Assembly: GCF_002902405.1 (NCBI RefSeq)
Contig: NZ_PPQS01000048.1
Span: 1-54,276 of the forward strand
Origin: Staphylococcus schweitzeri
GTDB lineage: Bacteria; Bacillota; Bacilli; Staphylococcales; Staphylococcaceae
Length of the DNA stretch: 54,276 nucleotides
Direction of reading: 5' to 3'
In this document: piece after piece, positions 47,911 through 54,276 of the stretch
Numbering within the stretch: position 1 is the stretch's first letter
Layout of the letters: each line of letters opens with the position of its first letter
The notes under the pieces: generated by a model
Databases searched by the model: none
What the model saw: only the letters and a program-made list of their open reading frames with translations
Told to the model about the DNA's origin: nothing
Program-made: the position numbers and the translations under genes

Positions 47911-47955
47911 AAAAAACACGAGATTTTCACTATCTTTCATGAAAACCTCGTGTTT
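47911..47955 (-). terminator. Terminator of adh1
   Basis: CACGAG (47917-47922) pairs with CTCGTG (47947-47952), with TTTT/AAAA extending the stem inside, and a six-U run follows on the minus strand. It lies about 60 bp past the adh1 stop. Confidence 0.8.
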
Positions 47956-48014
47956 GATTATAATGATAGTGTTCAGTGCACTACCTTCTTTATCTATAAA
48001 GTCATTTGATATTT

Positions 48015-49025
48015 TTAAAATTTAATAACCATTCTACCAGTTATCGTACCATTTTCCATTTCTTCAAAAATATCATTGATTTCTTCTAATTTTCTTAATT
48101 GAACTTTAGGTGTTACTTTATTTTCAGAAGCAAATTCAAACGCTTCACGCAAGTCTTGTCTTGTACCAACAAGTGAACCTACTACTTCAATACCATCAAG
48201 TACTAATCTTGGGATATCTAAGTTCATTTTATCAACAGGTAAACCAACGGCAACAACTCTTGCACCAGCTTTTACAACATCAACCGCTTGGTTAAATGGC
48301 GTCTTAGCAACTGAAGTTACTACTGTTGCATCTAGCCCTTTGTTATCAGTTAATTTCATAACTTCTGCAACTGGATCAACATTTTTAGAATTAATAATAG
48401 CATCTGCACCTAATTCTTTCGCGAATGCTAACTTATCATCATTGATGTCGAAGGCAACAATTTTAGCCCCCATAACGTTTTTAGCATATTGTAAAGCTAG
48501 GTTACCTAAACCACCTATACCAAAAACACCTAACCATTGTCCAGGTTTTACATTACTTACTTTTACAGCTTTATAAGTTGTCACACCTGCGCATGTAATA
48601 GAAGACGCTGCTGCTGGATCTAATTTTTCAGGCACTTTCACAGCATAGTCTGCAGTAACAATAACTTGTTCAGCCATTGCACCATCTACTGTATAACCAG
48701 CATTTTTTACACTACGGCAAAGAGTTTCGCGACCTGTTGTACAATATTCACATCTTCCACAGCTTTCGAACATCCAAGCGATAGACACACGGTCTCCAAT
48801 TTTTAATGATTCTACATCTTCTGCAACTTCGATGACTTTACCAATACCTTCATGACCTAAAGTAACGCCAGTAACATCACCAAAATCGGCATTCTTAACA
48901 TGTAAATCAGTATGACAAACGCCACAATATTCCGTTTGTACTAATGCTTCACCAGGTTTTAAAGCTCTTAACTTTTTGTCCTCAATACTTACTTTGTGAT
49001 CTTTCGTTACAACTGCTGCTCTCAT
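48015..49025 (-). CDS. adh1: Zinc-dependent alcohol dehydrogenase
   Basis: A 336-aa medium-chain dehydrogenase reducing acetaldehyde to ethanol with NADH in fermentation. Catalytic zinc ligands Cys37 (GVCHTD) and His58 (GHEG) are present. The structural zinc site is Cys89, Cys92, Cys95 and Cys103. The Rossmann motif GIGGLGN is at about 169-175. AAGGAGG lies 7 bases before the ATG. A Rex operator about 290 bp upstream fits its known induction when NADH accumulates. Confidence 0.95.
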   Translation of the reverse strand: MRAAVVTKDHKVSIEDKKLRALKPGEALVQTEYCGVCHTDLHVKNADFGDVTGVTLGHEGIGKVIEVAEDVESLKIGDRVSIAWMFESCGRCEYCTTGRETLCRSVKNAGYTVDGAMAEQVIVTADYAVKVPEKLDPAAASSITCAGVTTYKAVKVSNVKPGQWLGVFGIGGLGNLALQYAKNVMGAKIVAFDINDDKLAFAKELGADAIINSKNVDPVAEVMKLTDNKGLDATVVTSVAKTPFNQAVDVVKAGARVVAVGLPVDKMNLDIPRLVLDGIEVVGSLVGTRQDLREAFEFASENKVTPKVQLRKLEEINDIFEEMENGTITGRMVIKF

Positions 49026-49300
49026 AATAATGTCCTCCTTATAGTCAATCCAGTAGGTATGATATTAATTGTCGATTGCTTTCAAAAAATGAAAACGAAT
49101 AATTATAGATAAATTTTTATTTGTAATAGACGCCAGATTAAAACATACTACTGTGACCTTGTTTTTAGTTAGATATCAACCGTAAACTTTTAACGTTTCC
49201 CTAGTTAATATGTTAAAAGAAATGACATAATCGATATGCTAACGTGTAATTTTTACTTCACATATATTTATTTAAAGATAAAGTTTATTAATCTTATCTT
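49026..49300. other. Long leader of adh1
   Basis: About 275 bp separate the Rex/TATAAT region from the adh1 ATG. The sequence is AT-rich, has no frame with a ribosome binding site, and I see no strong hairpin. A proximal promoter cannot be excluded. Confidence 0.45.
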
Positions 49301-49307
49301 CATTTCT

Positions 49308-49330
49308 ATTATAATGTGAATTAATTCACA
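49308..49330 (-). promoter_or_regulatory. Rex operator and promoter element upstream of adh1
   Basis: TGTGAATTAATTCACA (49315-49330) is a perfect 16-bp palindrome and fits the Rex consensus TTGTGAA-N4-TTCACAA. It directly adjoins a minus-strand TATAAT (plus-strand 49308-49313). Rex would release it when the NADH/NAD+ ratio rises. Confidence 0.85.
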
Positions 49331-49411
49331 AAGTATATAGCTATAATCAAAAAATTGTGTCAGTTATTCAAAATTTTTATTAACTACAGATTAATTTAAT
49401 TTCAAAAAAAT

Positions 49412-49504
49412 TAAAAAAATCCCCAATCAATCTAAGACTTCATTTTCACCTCACGATTTACATCGTCAATGAGAAATGAATCATATCTTTATAGATTAAT
49501 TGGG
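49412..49504 (-). terminator. Large branched terminator of ywhD
   Basis: CCCAATCAATCTA (49422-49434) pairs with TAGATTAATTGGG (49492-49504) across a 57-base interior that itself holds a CGAT/ATCG stem and further pairing. On the minus strand it is followed by seven U. Confidence 0.75.
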
Positions 49505-49523
49505 AAATTTTAGTTTCTAATAT

Positions 49524-50030
49524 TTAATTAAATGCTTGATGTAAAGCATCAGAAGAATGCTTCCACATACCTTCATCATGGTTCATTAAAAAGTCTTTTA
49601 AAATAGCTTTATTCTCGTCACCAATTTGATCAATGATAATATGATGTTTCATTGATTTATCCATCATATTAACATGTTCAGGCATACTTTTATAACCACG
49701 ACGAATTGCTTTATTCACTAATAAATAGCACGCTGTTAAACCAGCATAATATGGTCCTTGTTCATTACGTTCTGTTGTTACCCAACACAACCAATATTCT
49801 TTAGCTTCATCGCCTTCAACAGCAGCTTTATCAGTAATCCATTTCACACCTTTTTCAACTTTGGCACGAGCATGCATGCCTCCAATATCAATAAATGCTT
49901 CTTTGTTAGCAACATCGATAAAAACTGGTGCAATATTGTCTAAGCTAATTGAACCAATATTTGTACCTTTATGACCATCTAGAGGGTCATTTTTTATGAT
50001 ATTAAAATTAAAGCCTTTTTTCTCAGACAA
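49524..50030 (-). CDS. ywhD: YwhD-family protein
   Basis: A 168-aa soluble protein of the YwhD family found across Bacilli; biochemical function is not established. NIIKNDPLDGHKG near the start and GGMHARAKVEKGVKW (about 60-74 in the longer form) are conserved. I chose a TTG start at 50030 because GGAGGT lies 7 bases upstream; ATG codons at 50045 and 50060 lie at or before that site. It begins 42 bp after the HD hydrolase gene and is probably co-transcribed with it. Confidence 0.8.
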   Translation of the reverse strand: MSEKKGFNFNIIKNDPLDGHKGTNIGSISLDNIAPVFIDVANKEAFIDIGGMHARAKVEKGVKWITDKAAVEGDEAKEYWLCWVTTERNEQGPYYAGLTACYLLVNKAIRRGYKSMPEHVNMMDKSMKHHIIIDQIGDENKAILKDFLMNHDEGMWKHSSDALHQAFN

Positions 50031-50072
50031 TGATATAACCTCCATATTTAACGATAACAATTTTAGCCCTGT

Positions 50073-51368
50073 TTAATTAAGCTCATTAATCAAATTTTCA
50101 ATAGCTTCTCTAATTGTCTTATCTTTAATCTTTGCAACCATTTCTCTAGGATAATATAATTTATAGTCTTGGCGATTAATGCCTGTAATACTATGAATGA
50201 CTAAAGATTGATTGCTTATTTCTCTAATCGTACCATCTTGTCTTAATAAATGAATCGGTTTGCGATTTGACCCCGGTCGATCATAGTCATATGGTAAATC
50301 CGAAAATGCTTCACTCACAAAATAATAATCTGGATTAATACCACCTGCTTCAAACAGTTCTTGCAGTTCTGATATTGTAATAATTGAGCCATCAAATGGA
50401 ATATATTTAAATAAGTCTCGATTAATAAATCGACTTGCTAAATCACTTAAAATGGCATCATCTTCTTTTGTCCATTTTTCCAAATAATACGTAACTACCG
50501 CTTCATCGAGTTCAACATATTGTTCAATCGTAACTGTCTCTTCAAAAAATGGAATAAAATCATGTGGATGCAACTTAAATTCATAGCCTTCATTATAAAG
50601 CTGTTTTGCGCGTTTCAAACAATTATTAAGCAGCACTTCTCCACCACGACTAACTGGGTGGAAATAAATCTGCCAATACATTTGATAACGACTCATAATA
50701 AAGTTTTCAACTGCATGCATACCACTTTCTTTGATTAGTACTTCATCTTTAGAAGGTCGCATTAATCTTAAAATACGTTCCATATCAAAAGCACCATATG
50801 ATACACCTGTGAAATACGCATCACGTTGTAAATAATCCATTCTATCCGCATCGATTTGTGACGAAATCATCGAAATGACCAATTTATTATGATGCGTTTT
50901 ATTAATTACTTCCGCAACTTCTCTTGGAAACTCAGGCGATACTTTACGTAATACAGCATTCACCTCAGTATCTCCAGTAATAATCGCTTGTGTGTATGCT
51001 TCATGGTCTGTATTAAATATTTTTTCAAAACTATGCGAAAATGGACCATGTCCTAAATCATGTAATAATGCAGCACATAATGCCAACGGTCTATCTTTAT
51101 TGTCCCATGCATCATGACCAATAAATGACTCATCAATTAATCGTCTAACTATTTCATACACACCTAAAGAATGTCCAAAGCGACTATGTTCTGCTGTATG
51201 AAAAGATAGGTACAGTGTTCCTAGTTGTCTAATTCGACGTAACCTTTGGAATTCCTTAGTTTTAACTAAATCCCATATCAATTGATCTTCAACATGAATA
51301 TATCGATGTATCGGGTCTTTAAAAACTTTTTCTTCTACTAATTTTAAATCTACATATGCGTTAGTCAT
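50073..51368 (-). CDS. HD-domain phosphohydrolase (YwfO-like, dNTPase/SAMHD fold)
   Basis: A 431-aa metal-dependent phosphohydrolase. The HD motif is complete: H58-type His in HTAEHSRFGHSLG (about 53-65), LLHDLGHGPFSHSFE (about 98-112) and the later Asp in SQIDADRMDYLQRDA (about 176-190). That organisation matches YwfO/SAMHD1-like enzymes that act on (d)NTPs; the true substrate is not visible. AAGGAGG lies 6 bases before the ATG. It heads a probable two-gene unit with ywhD. Confidence 0.87.
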   Translation of the reverse strand: MTNAYVDLKLVEEKVFKDPIHRYIHVEDQLIWDLVKTKEFQRLRRIRQLGTLYLSFHTAEHSRFGHSLGVYEIVRRLIDESFIGHDAWDNKDRPLALCAALLHDLGHGPFSHSFEKIFNTDHEAYTQAIITGDTEVNAVLRKVSPEFPREVAEVINKTHHNKLVISMISSQIDADRMDYLQRDAYFTGVSYGAFDMERILRLMRPSKDEVLIKESGMHAVENFIMSRYQMYWQIYFHPVSRGGEVLLNNCLKRAKQLYNEGYEFKLHPHDFIPFFEETVTIEQYVELDEAVVTYYLEKWTKEDDAILSDLASRFINRDLFKYIPFDGSIITISELQELFEAGGINPDYYFVSEAFSDLPYDYDRPGSNRKPIHLLRQDGTIREISNQSLVIHSITGINRQDYKLYYPREMVAKIKDKTIREAIENLINELN

Positions 51369-51407
51369 TATTCCCCTCCTTTTCGTTTAATATAATATTT
51401 AATTTAC

Positions 51408-51884
51408 TTAAAATGCTTTGTACATAAGTGCTAAGTCTAACTTTTCGCCATACATTTCTGGCTGATAAGAGCGTAAGATTGTAAAACCTTGCTCTTTATA
51501 GTAAGCTACTGCTTCTTCATTTTTATTATCTACTTCTAAGTAAACACCTTCAAATTTATCTTCAAAACGTGATAATCCTTCATTTAACAATGCTGTACCG
51601 TAACCTGTATGTTGCGATTCTGGTTTAACATAATGAGCTGATAAATATAATTCTTCACCGTAAATAAAGTTAGCAAAGCCAACGATGTCATTACCTTCTT
51701 CAACGACTAAGAATAATTGTTCTTGAAGTCTTTTCTTTAAATGATGTTCATTATATGAAGCTTCTAACAAGTGATTAACTGTTGTCGCAGCGTATATATT
51801 TAAGTATGTATTAAACCAAGCTTTAGTTGCGACATCTCTAATTTGAACAACATCTTTTTCAGTTGCTTGTCTTACCTTGAACAT
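51408..51884 (-). CDS. GNAT-family N-acetyltransferase
   Basis: A 158-aa acetyltransferase. The acetyl-CoA-binding motif is the Q/RxxGxG/A-type HTGYGTALLNEGL (about 92-104), after LYLSAHYVKPESQ, and the last strands contain AVAYYKEQGFTILRSY. Target substrate unknown. GGGGAGA precedes the ATG. It sits 39 bp upstream of the HD hydrolase gene on the same strand, so it may share its transcript. Confidence 0.85.
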   Translation of the reverse strand: MFKVRQATEKDVVQIRDVATKAWFNTYLNIYAATTVNHLLEASYNEHHLKKRLQEQLFLVVEEGNDIVGFANFIYGEELYLSAHYVKPESQHTGYGTALLNEGLSRFEDKFEGVYLEVDNKNEEAVAYYKEQGFTILRSYQPEMYGEKLDLALMYKAF

Positions 51885-52004
51885 GACTTTCTCCCCTTAT
51901 TAACAAGTTTTAATAACGGCATTATACCACAACTTGCTCAATACTTAATAAACAATGATTGTCTATTCAATTTATATATTTATATTTTCCGTTAAAATTT
52001 AAAA

Positions 52005-52036
52005 TAAAAAATAACGAAGCAAAAAATCACTTCGTT
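52005..52036 (-). terminator. Terminator of the flavodoxin-like gene
   Basis: AACGAAG (52013-52019) pairs with CTTCGTT (52030-52036), followed on the minus strand by ATTTTTTATTTT. Confidence 0.8.
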
Positions 52037-52052
52037 TAGTATGAGGTATGTC

Positions 52053-52589
52053 TTATTGCAATATACTATTCCACTCAGTTGCACGTGCTAAGGCATAGTT
52101 GTCTTTCATGATGTCACCAGGCTTTTCAGCAGTTCCAATAATATAACCATTTAAAGTGGCACCTAAAAAGTCTAAACTATATTTCATTTGCGTAATTGCT
52201 GGCTTCGCTTTTATTTTTGGGCAATCTCCACCAACTAAAATAACTCTAAAATCCTTTTCGGCCATTTGTTCCTTAAAATTAGGGTATCGTTTATCTTGTA
52301 ATGTTTCTGACCAATGTTCGATAAATGCTTTCAATGGTGCTGAAATGCTATACCAATACACTGGTGAAGCAAAAATAATTGTATCACTAGCCAATATTTT
52401 ATCTAGAATCGGCAAATAGTCATCGTCATATGAATTAATAGTCTCTGCTGTATGTCTCACGTCACGTATCGGTTTAAACTGATGTTGTGTCACGTCAATC
52501 CATTGATACTCTAAATCTTGCAAAGCGAATTTTGTTAATTGTGCAGTATTACCGTTTGGTCTACTCCCACCAAACAAAACAGTAATCAT
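52053..52589 (-). CDS. Flavodoxin-like NAD(P)H-dependent FMN oxidoreductase
   Basis: A 178-aa flavodoxin-fold protein. The phosphate loop GGSRPNGNTAQLTK is at about 7-20, and the isoalloxazine-binding SPVYWYSISAPLKAFIEHW at about 74-92. This is the NADPH-dependent FMN/quinone reductase type. The physiological electron acceptor is unknown. GAGGT precedes the ATG. It has its own terminator. Confidence 0.85.
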   Translation of the reverse strand: MITVLFGGSRPNGNTAQLTKFALQDLEYQWIDVTQHQFKPIRDVRHTAETINSYDDDYLPILDKILASDTIIFASPVYWYSISAPLKAFIEHWSETLQDKRYPNFKEQMAEKDFRVILVGGDCPKIKAKPAITQMKYSLDFLGATLNGYIIGTAEKPGDIMKDNYALARATEWNSILQ

Positions 52590-52798
52590 TTTAGCCTAAC
52601 CTCACTTTTGATTAATAAATATCTGTGTTTTTCGTTACCTAATTATACTATCATAAGCTTTGCCTACCGGATAGTAAAACGCTTACAACTTTTATATAAA
52701 TTTGACGAAATTTCGTCATGCCTTATATAACCTCGTTTTTGATACGTGGCTAATTCATGATGAATTAGATACATATGTCACCATTAAATACAATTCAT

Positions 52799-53737
52799 TT
52801 AGTCTTCAATTGGAAACAGTTCATCGATATATTGAATCTCATCATCTGATAAAACGATATCTGCAGCTTCAATATTTTCTATGACTTGTTCTGCACGTTT
52901 TGCGCCAGGAATAATCACATCGATAGCTGGTCTCGTTAAATAAAATGCTAATACAATGTTCGCAATTGAAGTTTGATGTGCTGCAGCTATGCTTTCCAAA
53001 GCTTTTACGCGACGCACACTTTCTTCAAATACACCTGGTTTAAAATCACGACGTGTAGTACGATGGTCACTAAATTTAGTGTTCTCATCATATCTTCCAG
53101 CTAAAATACCGGATGCTAATGGGAAATATGGAATAAATGTGATTTGGTGATCAACACAATATTGTAATACTGCCTCATTTTCGCGATGCAATAAATTATA
53201 TTCTAACTGTACAACATCAACGTAACCATCTTTATTTGCTTCTTTAAGTTGATCTAATGTGAAATTTGATACACCAATGGCTTTAATCTTCCCTTGTTCC
53301 TTAAGCTCTTGTAATGCTGCAACTGCTTGATCTTTCGGAGTGTTGTCATCCGGAAAATGAATATAATATAAATCGATATAATCAGTTTGTAGACGTTTCA
53401 AACTATTCTCAACTTGTTGTTTTAAATATTCAGGTTGATTGTTCTGATGTACTTCTTGATTTTCATCAAATTCATGAGACCCTTTTGTAGCAATTTTAAT
53501 TTGCTCTCGCGGATATTCTTTAACAACTTCTCCAACCAATTCTTCTGATCGTTCTGGCCCATAAATATATGCCGTATCTAATAAATTAATACCATGATTA
53601 ATGGCTTGACGAACAACATCTTTTCCTTGTTCTTCATCTAAGTTCGGATATAAATTATGCCCACCTACTGCGTTCGTCCCAAGTGCGATTGGAAACACTT
53701 CAACATCAGATTTACCTAAGTTTACAAATTGCTTCAT
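52799..53737 (-). CDS. Aldo/keto reductase
   Basis: A 312-aa (beta/alpha)8-barrel NADPH-dependent reductase. The catalytic tetrad is readable: Asp and Tyr in [11 protein letters not shown] (about 52-62), Lys in KIATKG (about 80-85), and His in [10 protein letters not shown] (about 121-130). [11 protein letters not shown] is the usual AKR motif. AAGGAG precedes the ATG. Relatives act on general carbonyl compounds; the substrate cannot be read. It is a single-gene unit. Confidence 0.9.
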   Translation of the reverse strand: MKQFVNLGKSDVEVFPIALGTNAVGGHNLYPNLDEEQGKDVVRQAINHGINLLDTAYIYGPERSEELVGEVVKEYPREQIKIATKGSHEFDENQEVHQNNQPEYLKQQVENSLKRLQTDYIDLYYIHFPDDNTPKDQAVAALQELKEQGKIKAIGVSNFTLDQLKEANKDGYVDVVQLEYNLLHRENEAVLQYCVDHQITFIPYFPLASGILAGRYDENTKFSDHRTTRRDFKPGVFEESVRRVKALESIAAAHQTSIANIVLAFYLTRPAIDVIIPGAKRAEQVIENIEAADIVLSDDEIQYIDELFPIED

Positions 53738-54006
53738 TAGACCCAGCTCCTTATCTTTATAACTTTTCCACTATCACACTACCATGATTTAATACAACTT
53801 CCAAATGTTAGAATTAGGGTTTGAATTTAGGCGGTGTTTTAGAAAAACGTTATGTAGAACTCAGTTAAAATAAGTATTGTTTAAGTTGATATTCACATAG
53901 CACGATTGCTCGTTAGCCTTTAAATTACATGTACTTTTGTATCAGAAATTGAAAAACATTTAAGAACGACAACATTAAAGCCATTACAAATTCAATTTGG
54001 TAATTT

Positions 54007-54276
54007 CTATTGGTTTTTAAGTATGACATAAATGTTTTTATCTATAATTAAAGCTATATTCACTAGAAAAAAACCCATTAAAACTGCAATCCAAGCAAAA
54101 TATACTATTATATTTTGGTAACTCATTGATAATAGAGCATTTAGGAATAGCATAGTCAATCCGCCAAATAAAACATATCCAAATAATGTGAAACAAACAT
54201 TTTTTAGTGTAGGTATTAAAAAAATTTTTGACCTTTTATTTTTAGTATTATAAATATTTAAAGATGATTTTTTAAT
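54007..54276 (-). CDS. C-terminal part of a membrane protein gene, cut by the window end
   Basis: An open frame on the minus strand enters from the right edge and stops at 54007-54009 (TAG). The visible 89 residues include a basic segment (YNTKNKRSKIFLIP) and two hydrophobic helices (CFTLFGYVLFGGLTMLFL and IIVYFAWIAVLMGFFLVN), with a short charged end. No family is recognised. The start codon lies outside the window. Confidence 0.6.
   Translation of the reverse strand: MKKSSLNIYNTKNKRSKIFLIPTLKNVCFTLFGYVLFGGLTMLFLNALLSMSYQNIIVYFAWIAVLMGFFLVNIALIIDKNIYVILKNQ

Overview
The window is chromosomal DNA of a low-GC firmicute, and its gene content and order identify it as Staphylococcus aureus. It carries sarA with its multi-promoter leader, pbp4/abcA divergent across 422 bp, the wall teichoic acid genes tarA/H/G/B/X/D, the manganese importer mntABC with MntR, the second Mrp-type antiporter operon mnhA2-G2, and fhuCBG. 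Almost everything is core genome. There is no prophage, IS element, CRISPR array, rRNA or tRNA. Most genes lie on the minus strand.

Layout. 1-5.7 kb: a membrane-anchored esterase, a YkvI-type membrane protein, a small helical protein and the PTS-dependent dihydroxyacetone kinase dhaKLM. 5.7-8.7 kb: fhuCBG behind a Fur box. 8.8-11.5 kb: a YitT protein, a small RNA gene (position and size fit RsaD) and a concentrative nucleoside transporter. 11.8-15.3 kb: abcA and pbp4. 15.3-20.9 kb: teichoic acid priming (TarA, TarB), CDP-glycerol synthesis (TarD), a glycosyltransferase (TarX) and export (TarGH). 21.1-26 kb: an M50-like membrane protease, mntR, mntABC, and a structured 3' region that fits RsaC. 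26.2-35 kb: a CPA1 antiporter, mnhA2-G2 and a degenerate tyrosine recombinase-like gene. 35.2-38.1 kb: DUF1659/DUF2922 small proteins, a DMT transporter, and sarA with about 940 bp of regulatory DNA. 38.3-45.3 kb: two alpha/beta-hydrolase-fold proteins with altered active sites, a HAD protein, a secreted protein, a FecCD-type importer without its own ATPase, and an EndoIII-like glycosylase. 45.3-54.3 kb: argS, a DUF1934 protein, adh1 with a Rex operator, ywhD, an HD hydrolase, GNAT, flavodoxin-like and aldo/keto reductase genes, and the end of a truncated membrane-protein gene.

Themes. Metal acquisition recurs (Fur-controlled fhuCBG, MntR-controlled mntABC, an orphan siderophore/corrinoid importer that could borrow FhuC). 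Cell-envelope assembly (Tar, PBP4, AbcA) and cation/pH homeostasis (CPA1, Mnh2) fill much of the rest.

The most striking unexplained structure is a family of two-hairpin repeats with a TTATGCAGTT core. It forms arrays in the leaders of the orphan importer gene and of the EndoIII-like gene, and recurs in opposite orientation inside the putative RsaC RNA. This suggests possible RNA-RNA pairing between the manganese-responsive sRNA and these leaders. Starts were re-chosen from ribosome binding sites in several genes, as noted in each entry. All family assignments come from reading the sequence; no database search was run.
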